From positions 806,001 through 870,000 of the forward strand of contig NZ_JAUTDO010000001.1 in the NCBI RefSeq assembly GCF_030646165.1: a DNA stretch of 64,000 nt. The letters run 5' to 3'. Within the stretch, counting starts at the first letter, position 1, and each line of letters begins with the position of its first letter. Shown piece by piece: positions 1 through 8,008 of this stretch. The position numbers and the translations under genes were made by a program. The notes under the pieces were generated by a model, which saw only the letters and a program-made list of their open reading frames with translations, had not been told where the DNA came from and did not search any database. The DNA is from Conexibacter sp. CPCC 206217. GTDB taxonomy: Bacteria > Actinomycetota > Thermoleophilia > Solirubrobacterales > Solirubrobacteraceae.

Positions 1-324
1 CAGCACCTCGGTCGCGAACGGCTTCGCGAGGTAGTCGTCGGCGCCCCCCTCCAGGCCCGCGACGACCGACTCGACGTCGTCCATCGCGGTCAGCATCAGG
101 ATCGGCGTCTCGACGCCGGCCGCGCGCCACTCGCGGCACAGCTCCAGACCTTCGCCGTCGGGCAGCCTGCGATCGAGCACGATCGCGTCGTAGGGGTGGA
201 CGTCGGCATGGAAGCGGGCCTCCGCGACGGTCGCGGCGACGTCCACGCCGAACGACTCGGCGCGCAGCCGCTGCATGACCGCGGCGGCCAGTTCGGCCTC
301 ATCCTCGACGACGAGGACTCGCAT
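1..324 (-). CDS. Response regulator, receiver domain (partial, cut by left window edge)
   Basis: The first 108 codons of a two-component response regulator; the rest lies left of the window. The N-terminus reads MRVLVVEDEAELAAAV, with the acidic pocket at E7-D8-E9. The phospho-acceptor Asp is in the YDAIVLDRRLPDGEG segment, the conserved Thr in LMLTAMDD and the conserved Lys in DYLAKPF. These are the standard CheY-like positions. The output domain is missing, so OmpR/PhoB type is only a guess from the order of motifs. The start is the ATG at 324. No partner kinase is visible in the window. Confidence 0.9.
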   Translation of the reverse strand, partial: MRVLVVEDEAELAAAVMQRLRAESFGVDVAATVAEARFHADVHPYDAIVLDRRLPDGEGLELCREWRAAGVETPILMLTAMDDVESVVAGLEGGADDYLAKPFATEVL

Positions 325-353
325 CGCGCCAGAATACTGCGGCGTCAAGCGAC

Positions 354-2138
354 TCACCGCCCCGCCAGCGCCGCCAGCAGCAGCACCGCGCTGGCCGCGT
401 AGTCGATCGCCGGCTCCGACGTGACGTAGTCGTCGACCCGGTCCTCGTAGGTCGCGCCCGCCGTGTCGAACGGGCTGCGCCGGGGAGCGCCGAGATCCTG
501 CGCGAGGATGTCGGCGAGCGGCGCCGGGCCGCCGACGACCGCCCCGCGCGGGCGGCCGGGACCGGCGAGCGAGGACCAGTGGTGGGGATGGCGCGGCGCC
601 TTCGGCCCGTAGCCGGTGACGAAGCTGGCGCCCCACGGATTGCGGCCCAGCAGCCAGTCGCGCGCTGCGGCGCCGCCCGCGAGGCCGCCGGGCAGGCCGA
701 TCGCGCCGCCGGCGAACGCGGCGAGCGCGCCTGCGCCGCTGCTCTCGCCGGTCTGCCCCCACGTGAAGTCGCCGGGCGTGCGGAACGCGCCGCGGCGGGC
801 GCGCGCCAGCGCCGCTCTCCCCTGCGCGCCGAGCGCCGCGCACGCCGTCGCACGTGCGGCACGATCGGCGGCGCCGGGTGCCCCGAGCGCGCCGCACAGG
901 TCCGCGGCGGCGAAGCCCGCCATCGCGTTCCAGCCGAGCCGGCCGTCGGGCGTGATCGCGCCGAGGTAGCGGAGCGCGTCGTCGAGGTACCGTCGCTCGC
1001 CGGTGACGCGGTAGAGCGCCGCCGCCCCGGCCGCGAGTGCGTCCTGCGCGGTGTCGCCGCTGTAGAAGTCGCCGCTCGGAGCGCCGAGCTTCGGCGCGAC
1101 CCCGCCGGCCGCGACGCCCGCGGCGTACCAGTCGCGGGCGGCGTCGAGGAGGGCCGGAGCGGACGCCGCCTGCGACGCGGGAGCTGCCCCCGCACGCTCC
1201 GCCGCCAGCGCCAGCGCCGCCGCGGCCTTGCCGCCGAGGTCGCCGCCGATGTTCGCGTAGGCGACGCGGGTCGCGATGCCGACCTTGCCGGAGGCATCGT
1301 CGCCGGCGGGGTCGCGGAAGCCGAGCTCGTGGTCGCGCTCGTCGCCGACCTGGGCGATGAACAGGTCCGGCGCCGGGTGGGCCTTCAGCAGCCAGCGGAC
1401 GCCGACGTCGGCGGCTGCGGTGAGCGCGGGTGCGTCGGCCCGGTCCAGGCGCGCCGCGACCTGCAGCGCCGCCGCGGCGTAGGCGGTGGTGTGGGTGAAC
1501 TTGAGCATGTCGCCCGCGTCCATCCAGCCGCCGGTGAGGTCGAACGCCTCGCCCGCATGCGGGCCCGTCGCGACGACCGCGTCGCGCAGATGCGCGGGAC
1601 CGTGGGCGGGCGATGGCTCGCGGCCGTCGGCGTTGGCGGCGAAGAAGCCGAGGATCGCGCGGATCGGTGCCGACACGGCGTTCGTCCGCACGATCCACGG
1701 ACGTGAGGTCAGGTCGCCGAAGCGGACGCGATATGCGCCGGGCGCCCGCACGCGCGAAAGATCCGCACGCGCCGCATGACGCCATGGCGCGGCGCTCCCG
1801 CCCGCGCCCGCGAGCCGCCCGCGCAGCACCGCACGCCCGCTGCTGTCGACCACGCGGAAGGCACGCCCGCGCAGGTCGCCCCCGCTCCCGACGATCGCGA
1901 CCTTCGCGTCGCCGGGAGCGCTCGGCCCACCGACACGGATCGCGTCCGGCGGCGTCGCGGACGCGGACGATGCACCGCACGCTGCCGCTCCCAGCGCGAG
2001 CAGCACGGCCACGACCGGCGACCCGTCGTGTGCGCCCCTCCGCAGCCGGACGCCCAGCCGCGCGCCGAGCGCGCCCGTTCGCGCACGACTGATCCGCGCG
2101 CGGCCTCCCGCGCGCGAATCGTCCTGTCGCCAACTCAT
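354..2138 (-). CDS. Secreted glycoside hydrolase family 9 (endoglucanase-type)
   Basis: 594 residues. An export signal (hydrophobic stretch about 41-53, possible lipobox Cys54, but Ala at -3 makes lipidation uncertain) follows a long basic n-region. An Ig-like CelD_N-type domain covers about 65-150 and a GH9 catalytic domain about 155-590. Family landmarks are GGWMDAGD at 203-210 (catalytic Asp pair), GRNPWGASFVTGYG, PRHPHHWSS, and the proton-donor Glu575 in TSEPAIDYAA. It should hydrolyse beta-1,4-glucan outside the cell. The ATG at 2138 overlaps the stop of the upstream subtilase gene as ATGA, so the two are translationally coupled. A shorter product from an internal GTG just before the hydrophobic core is possible. 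Confidence 0.88.
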   Translation of the reverse strand: MSWRQDDSRAGGRARISRARTGALGARLGVRLRRGAHDGSPVVAVLLALGAAACGASSASATPPDAIRVGGPSAPGDAKVAIVGSGGDLRGRAFRVVDSSGRAVLRGRLAGAGGSAAPWRHAARADLSRVRAPGAYRVRFGDLTSRPWIVRTNAVSAPIRAILGFFAANADGREPSPAHGPAHLRDAVVATGPHAGEAFDLTGGWMDAGDMLKFTHTTAYAAAALQVAARLDRADAPALTAAADVGVRWLLKAHPAPDLFIAQVGDERDHELGFRDPAGDDASGKVGIATRVAYANIGGDLGGKAAAALALAAERAGAAPASQAASAPALLDAARDWYAAGVAAGGVAPKLGAPSGDFYSGDTAQDALAAGAAALYRVTGERRYLDDALRYLGAITPDGRLGWNAMAGFAAADLCGALGAPGAADRAARATACAALGAQGRAALARARRGAFRTPGDFTWGQTGESSGAGALAAFAGGAIGLPGGLAGGAAARDWLLGRNPWGASFVTGYGPKAPRHPHHWSSLAGPGRPRGAVVGGPAPLADILAQDLGAPRRSPFDTAGATYEDRVDDYVTSEPAIDYAASAVLLLAALAGR

Positions 2139-3688
2139 CGTCTGATCTCGTACGCGAACGTGCGCGGCTTGCTGCTGTTGCCGGCGGCGTCGGTCGCGAC
2201 CAGCACGCCGCGATAGCTGCCGCGCGCGAGCGGGCGGCGTCTGCCGGCGGCGAGCGGCAATCTGAGCGTGCGCGCGGAGCCGGCCGGGACGCCGGACTGG
2301 CTCACGCTCGTGACGCGCTCCCAGCGCGTGCAGCGCGGCGCGCGACGCAGTCTCGGGCTCGGACGGCGGCAGGCGCCTCTGGAGCGGCGGCCCGGCTGAG
2401 CGCGCTCGATCCGCACCGTCAGCGTCGCGCGCTCGGACGGCGTCACCTTCAGGCTCAGGCCTCTGCGCACCACCTTCAGCTGCGGCGGCGTCGTGTCGCG
2501 GGTCGATCTCGGCGGGATCGTCGGCGGCGTTCTCGGCGTCGGCGCAGGCGTCACGGGCGCGGGAACTCTCGCCGGCGGCGTCGCCGGGGCGATCCCGCGG
2601 CGCTGCTGGAACAGCGACACGGCGGCGGCCGCGTCGGCGATCCCGCCGCTGACCGATCTGCCCTGCCACGCCGCCGCCGGCCGCGCGCTGTCGACGATCG
2701 CGCTGCGCACGTCCGCGGGGGTGGCGCTGGGGTCGATCCCGAACAGGATCGTCGCGATGCCGGCCGCGGTCGGCGCGGCCCAGCTGGTCGCGCAGCCGGT
2801 CGGGCCCTGGGAGACGGGGCCGCCGAGCGTGAAGCCGTTGCGGGTCGTGAAATTGTTCTGCGTCGGCACCGCGACGTCGACCGATCTCGCCCCGAAGGCG
2901 CCGCAGTCGAGCCCGTCGGTCGGCGAGGAGGTCGAGACGCAGATGACGTTGCCCACGCCGAGGTTGCACGGCTGCGGATCCTGCGGGTCGGCGTCCTCGG
3001 CGCCGCCGTTGCCGGACGGGATCGTCACGAACAGGACGTTCGGGTGGTCGACGATCGCCGTGCGCAGCGGCGAGTCGGCGTCGAGCGGGCCGGACAGCCA
3101 GCTGAAGCTGACGACGCGCACGCCGAGCCCGGCCGCCCAGTCGATCGCCGCCCCCTGGATGTGCTCGAAGCAGAGGTCGCCGTCCCAGCAGGTGCGCGCG
3201 GCGAGGAAGCGGGCGTTGGGCGCGACGCCGGCGCCGCCCTGGCCGTTGTTCCAGGCGGCGCCGAGCACGCCGGCCACAGCGGTGCCGTGGCCGCTCTGGC
3301 CGTCGGGGTCGGCCGGGTCTCTGTCCGGTCTGGTGCTTCTACCCGGGTTCGCGCCGCCGATGAAGTCCCAGCCGATCGAGCCGGCCGGCACGTCGCGGGT
3401 CGTGTCGTTGTCAGGATCGGCGACCTGGCTGTCGACCGGCGTTCTCCACAGGCGCGGGGCGATGTCGGGGTTGTTCCACTCCAGCCCGGTGTCGGCGACC
3501 ATCACGGGCACGTCGGCGAGCGGTCTCGCGATCAGGTCGAGCGCCTCGCCGACGTGCATGAGCTGCAGCGGCTGCTGGGCCGCGGCCTGTGGATCGGTCG
3601 GCGCCGCCGCGGAGGCGAACGACGGGAGGGCGGCGGCCGCGGCGCAGGCGGCGAGCAGGCCCGTGGTGAGAAGACGTCGTCTGGTCAT
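2135..3688 (-). CDS. Secreted subtilisin-like serine protease (S8)
   Basis: 517 residues. Signal peptide about 1-28 (MTRRRLLTTG, then an Ala-rich core). The S8 domain shows Asp66 in VADTG, His134 in SGHGTAVAG, the oxyanion Asn227 in SGNGG, and Ser302 in TSWAAP, where most relatives have TSMAAP. A Pro/Thr linker (about 370-410) leads to a basic C-terminal beta-sandwich ending in VATDAAGNSS, resembling the tail of the GH5 enzyme at 51494-53083. I chose ATG 3688 over an upstream in-frame start because it puts RRR directly before the hydrophobic core. It diverges from the collagen-like gene and is coupled to the GH9 gene. Probably an extracellular degradative protease. Confidence 0.9.
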   Translation of the reverse strand: MTRRRLLTTGLLAACAAAAALPSFASAAAPTDPQAAAQQPLQLMHVGEALDLIARPLADVPVMVADTGLEWNNPDIAPRLWRTPVDSQVADPDNDTTRDVPAGSIGWDFIGGANPGRSTRPDRDPADPDGQSGHGTAVAGVLGAAWNNGQGGAGVAPNARFLAARTCWDGDLCFEHIQGAAIDWAAGLGVRVVSFSWLSGPLDADSPLRTAIVDHPNVLFVTIPSGNGGAEDADPQDPQPCNLGVGNVICVSTSSPTDGLDCGAFGARSVDVAVPTQNNFTTRNGFTLGGPVSQGPTGCATSWAAPTAAGIATILFGIDPSATPADVRSAIVDSARPAAAWQGRSVSGGIADAAAAVSLFQQRRGIAPATPPARVPAPVTPAPTPRTPPTIPPRSTRDTTPPQLKVVRRGLSLKVTPSERATLTVRIERAQPGRRSRGACRRPSPRLRRAPRCTRWERVTSVSQSGVPAGSARTLRLPLAAGRRRPLARGSYRGVLVATDAAGNSSKPRTFAYEIRR

Positions 3689-3807
3689 GGCTGCGCAGCC
3701 TGCCGATCGGTCGATGAAGAACACATGAAGCACCACTTCATGGAAGCTTCAGCCTATCCGTGGGAGGCTGGCCGTTGTCAACCCCGACGACCGTCTTGGA
3801 GGTCCCG

Positions 3808-4494
3808 ATGTCATCGTCCGTGCACCGCCGGCACACGCTCCCCGTCGCCCTCGTGATCGCGCTCGCGCTGCCGAGCGCGGGCGTGATGAGCGCCGCCGCG
3901 CTCGCCGCGCCCGGCCATGGCGGCAACGGCCCGACCGCCTCCGCCGCGGCGAAGAGAACCGCGAGAAAGAGAAGAGCGAGAAGAGTCTCCGGCACGCGCG
4001 GCCCCCGCGGACCGAAGGGCTCGCCCGGCTCCAACGGCGCCAGAGGCGCGCCGGGAGCCGCGGGCGCGCCGGGCGCGACCGGCCCCGCCGGCCCGGCTGG
4101 CCCCGCCGGTCCCTCCGACGCCTTCGAGGCGCACAACGACGGCACGGTCAACGGCCCCGACAGCGAAGACGTCACGGTCGTGACCTTGCCGCAGCTCCCC
4201 GCCGGGGCCTACGTGATCTCGGGCAAGGCGACGGTCACGCGCGGCGCCCCGAGAGGCTCCTTCTCCGCCTCCTGCACGCTCGCGGCTGCCACCGCCAGCG
4301 ACACCTCGCTGACGATCGCCCCCGACAGCACCGGCCTCGGCGCGACCGTCAACACGATGCTGGCGGTCAGCTTCGACGCGCCGCACGACGCGACGATGAC
4401 GTGCACGCTGCTCGGCGCGTCGTGGCGCGCGCAGAACGCGAGAATCGTCGCGATCAAGGTCGGCAGCCTCAGATCGGTGGCGGTGGCGGGCTAA
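3808..4494 (+). CDS. Secreted protein with collagen-like Gly-X-Y repeat
   Basis: 228 residues. The signal peptide (about 1-33) ends in AALAAPG. A basic patch (KRTARKRRARR) precedes about 13 Gly-X-Y triplets (about residues 62-102) rich in GAP, GPA and GPR, followed by a C-terminal beta-rich domain of about 125 residues with two Cys (SCTL, TCTLL). The layout resembles bacterial collagen-like surface proteins: a triple-helical stalk plus a globular head. No LPXTG or hydrophobic anchor is present, so it is probably released or held by the basic patch. An SD (GGAGG, 3798-3802) precedes ATG 3808. Many Arg codons in the basic patch are AGA. Confidence 0.8.
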   Translation: MSSSVHRRHTLPVALVIALALPSAGVMSAAALAAPGHGGNGPTASAAAKRTARKRRARRVSGTRGPRGPKGSPGSNGARGAPGAAGAPGATGPAGPAGPAGPSDAFEAHNDGTVNGPDSEDVTVVTLPQLPAGAYVISGKATVTRGAPRGSFSASCTLAAATASDTSLTIAPDSTGLGATVNTMLAVSFDAPHDATMTCTLLGASWRAQNARIVAIKVGSLRSVAVAG

Positions 4495-4504
4495 CATCAG
4501 GAGC

Positions 4505-5068
4505 GTGCCCGACCGCCTCTGGTTCACCGCGTCCGATCCCGCCAACGCGCTGATCGCGACCGACCCGATGGCCCTGCTGATCGGCTTCGTGCTCGATCAG
4601 CAGGTGTCGGTCCAGAAGGCGTTCGCCGGGCCGCTGGCGTTGCAGGAGCGGCTCGGCTCGCTCGACGTCGAGGCGCTCGCGACCGCCGACCTGGAGCCGC
4701 TGTTCCGCGAGAAGCCGGCGATTCACCGCTACCCGGGCGCGATGGCGAGACGGGTGCAGGAACTGGCCGTTCACGTGCGCGACGAGTACGACGGCGAGGC
4801 GGCGCGCGTCTGGAGCGACGCGGCCGACGCGACCGAACTGCGCGCGAACCTGCTGGCGCTGCCCGGCTTCGGCACGATGAAGGTCACGTCGCTCGGCGCG
4901 GTGCTCGCCAAGCACTACGACCTCGCCGCCGCGCAGGAACTGGTGCCGTGGCACCCGACGCTCGGCGACGTCGACTCGGCGCAGGCGCTGACCGACTACC
5001 AGACCGCCAAGAAGCAGCACAAAGCGGAGTGGGCGCGCGCCCGCGCGACTGCGGCGCGGCCCGGCTGA
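4505..5068 (+). CDS. HhH-GPD superfamily DNA glycosylase
   Basis: 187 residues. The N-terminal part (PMALLIGFVLDQQVSVQKAF) resembles helix-hairpin-helix base-excision glycosylases, and the hairpin appears as LLALPGFGTMKVTSL about residues 118-132, followed by the Lys/Asp-containing tail of the GPD region. These enzymes remove damaged bases in the cytoplasm. Substrate cannot be assigned, and no C-terminal iron-sulfur Cys cluster is present. GTG start at 4505, 10 nt after the collagen-like gene stop, with AGGAG just upstream. The stop lies just before the convergent DUF4389 gene. Confidence 0.8.
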   Translation: MPDRLWFTASDPANALIATDPMALLIGFVLDQQVSVQKAFAGPLALQERLGSLDVEALATADLEPLFREKPAIHRYPGAMARRVQELAVHVRDEYDGEAARVWSDAADATELRANLLALPGFGTMKVTSLGAVLAKHYDLAAAQELVPWHPTLGDVDSAQALTDYQTAKKQHKAEWARARATAARPG

Positions 5069-5094
5069 GCGAGCCGCACCGCGCGCGCGACCGG

Positions 5095-5700
5095 CTACGC
5101 CGGCGAGACCGACGAGGAGTAGCCCGGCTCGCTGTCCTCGGGCGTCAGCGGCGGGTAGGTCTCGGTCACGAGCAGGTGGTACGCGCCGGCACGCGCCTGG
5201 TAGGCGACCACGAGCTTGACGACGTCGAAGAGGCCCTTCGGCTGGCGGCCGGTGACGACGATCACGACCCACGACAGCACGCCGATCGCGCGCGCCAGGA
5301 TCTCCATCAGGTAGAGCAGGATGAAGACCGGGATCATCAGGATCACGCGGAAGAACGTCTTGACGCGGCTGTAGTGCTCCAGCGGCGGGGCGATCCGCAG
5401 GTGGACCGGGTAGTCCGGGTCCTCGTCGCCGCCGAACGACGGATATCTGTCCGTCATCAGGTGCTGGAACGCGTTGACGCGCGCGTTGTAGCGCAGCGCC
5501 TTGCCGACGAAGTCGTAGAGGCCCTGTGGATAACGGCCGGTGAAGACGATCGCGAACCACGCGATCACGGCGCAGACGACGGCGCCGAGTCCCCAGAAGA
5601 TGCTGACGATCAGCCACGGGATCGAGATGATCAGACGGAAGAAGCTCGTCAGTCGACTGCGCTGCTCGACGAACTCTGCATCGAAGGTGACGGGATACAT
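5095..5700 (-). CDS. DUF4389 membrane protein
   Basis: 201 residues with two similar halves. Each has an aromatic Arg-containing segment (SRLTSFFRLIISIPW; SRVKTFFRVILMIPV), a long hydrophobic stretch (about 22-50 and 120-155), and a TGR-(Y/Q)-P-(Q/K)-GL(Y/F)D motif. This duplicated pattern is typical of DUF4389, whose function is unknown. Two or three membrane segments are likely. ATG 5700 is preceded by the SD GGGAGGTG. The 128-bp region upstream (5701-5828) probably holds its promoter; it also contains a GC-only inverted repeat (arms 5732-5739 and 5753-5760) of doubtful meaning. Confidence 0.82.
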   Translation of the reverse strand: MYPVTFDAEFVEQRSRLTSFFRLIISIPWLIVSIFWGLGAVVCAVIAWFAIVFTGRYPQGLYDFVGKALRYNARVNAFQHLMTDRYPSFGGDEDPDYPVHLRIAPPLEHYSRVKTFFRVILMIPVFILLYLMEILARAIGVLSWVVIVVTGRQPKGLFDVVKLVVAYQARAGAYHLLVTETYPPLTPEDSEPGYSSSVSPA

Positions 5701-5828
5701 GCAGCACCTCCCGGTGCGGTCAAAAGGGGTCCCGCGCGCGGCGGCTTCCGGCGCGCGCGGCGTCGCCCTGAGAATCGGCAGCTGCGTGCCGTAGTTGAGC
5801 CCCGTCGGCCCAATACCCCCCAAACGGG

Positions 5829-7337
5829 TCAGGCAGCGGACACGGGCTGCGGCGGCGCTGCGGGGGCCGGGGCGGCGCGCGCGAACTCGATCGCGTCGTC
5901 CTCGACCGATCCGTACTTCAGCATCACGACGTCGCGCGGGTAGTTCTGATGCAGCCGCCACGGCGTCGCCGGACCCTGCCGCGGCAGGTCGTCGATCGAG
6001 CGCAGCACGTAGCCGGATCTGAGGTCGATGAACGGCTCCGTCGGCAGCGCGGCGTCAGGGAGGCGCGGGGTGACGGTCGCGTAGCCACCCGCGTCCATGT
6101 GGTTGATCAACCGGCAGACGTACTCGGCGACGAGGTCGCCCTTCAGCGTCCACGAGGCGTTCGTGTAGCCGATCGTCAGCGCCAGGTTCGGCACGCCGCT
6201 GAACATCATGCCCTTGTACGCGACCGTCCGCGAGAGGTCGACCGGGCGCCCGTCGACGACGATCTCCATGCCGCCGAGCACGAGCAGGTTGAGACCGGTC
6301 GCGGTGACGATCACGTCCGCCTCCAGCTCGGCGCCGGAGGCGAGTCTGATGCCGTGCTCGGTGAACGTCTCGATCCGGTCGGTGACGACCGAGGCGTCGC
6401 CGCTGCGGATCGCCTTGAAGAGGTCGCCGTCGGGGACGAGGCAGAGGCGCTGGTCCCACGGGTCGTACGTCGGCGCGAAGTGCGTGTCGACGTCGTACCC
6501 CTCCGGCAGCTGACGCGCGACGCCCTTGCGGATCAGCGCCTTGATCAGGCGCGGCGTGCGCCGGCTGAGCTGGAACAGCAGCGAGCTGACGAGCACGTTC
6601 TTCCAGCGCACGATCGGGTACGCGACCTTGGCCGGCAGCCGCTTGCGCAGCACGTCGGCGAGCGGATCGCGCGCCGGCAGCGACAGCACGTAGCTGGGCG
6701 AGCGCTGCAGCATCGTCACGTGCGCGGCCTGCGGGGCCATCGCCGGGATCAGCGTCACGGCGGTCGCGCCGCTGCCGATCACGACGACGCGCTTGCCGCT
6801 GTAGTCGAGCTGCTCGGGCCAGTGCTGCGGGTGGACGATCTCGCCCTGGAACCGCTCCGTGCCGGGGAACTGCGGCGTGTAGCCCTCGTCGTAGCGGTAG
6901 TAGCCGGTGCAGCCGAAGAGGAAGCTGCAGGTGAGGTGGACCGTCTCGCCGCTGTCGGTGCGCAGCGCCTCGACGGTCCAGCGCGACTGCACCGAGGACC
7001 ATTCGGCCCGCACGACGCGGTGGTGGTAGCGGATCCGCTGCTCGACGCCGTGCTCCTGCGCGGTGTCGCGGATGTATCTGAGGATCGACGGGCCGTCCGC
7101 GATCGCCTTCGCCTCGCGCCACGGTCTGAACGCGTAGCCGAGCGTGAACATGTCCGAATCGGACCGGATCCCGGGGTAGCGGAACAGGTCCCACGTTCCG
7201 CCGCTGGAGCTGCGCGCCTCCAGGATCGCGTACGACTTGCCCGGCGAGTCGGCCAGCAGGTGGCAGGCGGCGCCGATGCCCGACAGGCCGGCACCGACGA
7301 TCAGCACGTCGACGTGTTCGTGCGGCATGCGATCCAT
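5829..7337 (-). CDS. Flavin monooxygenase, Baeyer-Villiger type (EthA-like)
   Basis: 502 residues. The FAD Rossmann motif GAGLSG is at 15-20, the type I BVMO fingerprint F-x-G-x-x-x-H-x-x-x-W at 163-173 (FQGEIVHPQHW), and the NADPH motif GSGATA at 188-193. A GGTWD motif (about 46-50) and the RYPGIRSDSD segment are also typical. It should insert one oxygen of O2 into ketones or oxidise heteroatoms using NADPH. ATG 7337 is used; ATG 7328 and TTG 7346 are alternatives and none has a strong SD. It lies next to, but is not clearly co-transcribed with, the MarR gene on the same strand (78-bp gap). Substrate unknown. Confidence 0.9.
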   Translation of the reverse strand: MDRMPHEHVDVLIVGAGLSGIGAACHLLADSPGKSYAILEARSSSGGTWDLFRYPGIRSDSDMFTLGYAFRPWREAKAIADGPSILRYIRDTAQEHGVEQRIRYHHRVVRAEWSSVQSRWTVEALRTDSGETVHLTCSFLFGCTGYYRYDEGYTPQFPGTERFQGEIVHPQHWPEQLDYSGKRVVVIGSGATAVTLIPAMAPQAAHVTMLQRSPSYVLSLPARDPLADVLRKRLPAKVAYPIVRWKNVLVSSLLFQLSRRTPRLIKALIRKGVARQLPEGYDVDTHFAPTYDPWDQRLCLVPDGDLFKAIRSGDASVVTDRIETFTEHGIRLASGAELEADVIVTATGLNLLVLGGMEIVVDGRPVDLSRTVAYKGMMFSGVPNLALTIGYTNASWTLKGDLVAEYVCRLINHMDAGGYATVTPRLPDAALPTEPFIDLRSGYVLRSIDDLPRQGPATPWRLHQNYPRDVVMLKYGSVEDDAIEFARAAPAPAAPPQPVSAA

Positions 7338-7415
7338 CTTGCCCAACGTACGGGCGGTGCGCGCCGGTACCCGCGAGTACCGGGCGCGTAGACGCTCAGC
7401 GCCCGAGCCGCCGCC

Positions 7416-7928
7416 TCAGGCCGGCGCGACCGGCTGGTCGAGTCCCATCCCGCGCGTCATCAGCTCCTGCAGCTGCCGCAGCTCGGCGGCGTCAAGGCCG
7501 CTGAACAGCTCCGCGACGGTCGCGTCGGCGACTCTGTGCGCCTCCGCGAGCGTGTCGGTGCCGGCGGCGGTCAGCGTCACGCGCGTGCGGCGACGGTCGG
7601 AGGGGTCGCGCGTGCGCTCGACGAGACCACGCTGCTCCAGCGAGTCGACGGCGGAGACGACGATCGCCGGGACCTTGCCGAGCAGTCTCGCCAGCTCCTG
7701 CTGCGAGCCCGGCCCGTCGGTCTCGAGGATCGACAGGATCGAGTACTCGCGTGCGTCGATCCCGACGACCGAGAGGCGCTCGTCGCCGCTGTCGGCGATC
7801 GCGGTGCCGGCCCACGACAGCAGCAGCGCGGCACTGCCGGCCGCGCAGCGCGGGATCGGCGCGCCGCCGAGGCAGCCGTGCCCGCGCTCGCCCTCGGTGC
7901 GGCCCTGCATGTCAGCTGAATCGTTCAC
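7416..7928 (-). CDS. MarR-family transcriptional regulator
   Basis: 170 residues. A winged helix-turn-helix occupies about 60-130: SQQELARLLGKVPAIVVSAVDSL is read as recognition-helix region (two adjacent parts, SQQELARLLGK and VPAIVVSAVDSL), followed by the wing DPSDRRRTRVTLT. The C-terminal helices would form the dimer interface. It is divergent from an EmrB-type efflux gene, the classic arrangement for a repressor that responds to the exported compound. The start is GTG 7928 or ATG 7910; the only SD-like sequence (AGAGGTG) overlaps the GTG, so the start is uncertain. The N-terminal 40 residues, with two Cys, are unusual for MarR and could partly be leader. Confidence 0.85.
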   Translation of the reverse strand: MNDSADMQGRTEGERGHGCLGGAPIPRCAAGSAALLLSWAGTAIADSGDERLSVVGIDAREYSILSILETDGPGSQQELARLLGKVPAIVVSAVDSLEQRGLVERTRDPSDRRRTRVTLTAAGTDTLAEAHRVADATVAELFSGLDAAELRQLQELMTRGMGLDQPVAPA

Positions 7929-7941
7929 CTCTTGAATGATA

Positions 7942-7995
7942 CACCGCGCGGTGCTACCTTCGGCGACCTAATCGTTCAGCCACTAAACGCTTTAG
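7942..7995. promoter_or_regulatory. Divergent MarR/MFS control region with two palindromes
   Basis: The 80-bp gap between the divergent genes holds a perfect 12-bp palindrome CACCGCGCGGTG (7942-7953) and a second inverted repeat CTAAA-CGC-TTTAG (7983-7995), itself nested in CCTAA...TTTAGG. The second lies next to the SD (AGGAAG) of the MFS gene, where a bound repressor would block expression. These are candidate MarR operators seen directly; binding is inference. Confidence 0.45.
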
Positions 7996-8008
7996 GAAGT
8001 GTTCGCAC

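Noticed and set aside
354..2969. Extended 871-codon frame for the GH9 gene
   Set aside because: The first 277 codons overlap the subtilase in another frame and read as Arg-rich noise; ATG 2138 with the ATGA overlap is the sensible start.
5732..5760. Inverted repeat CCGCGCGC/GCGCGCGG upstream of the DUF4389 gene
   Set aside because: Made only of GC alternation, which appears by chance in this composition; no partner copy or gene logic supports an operator.
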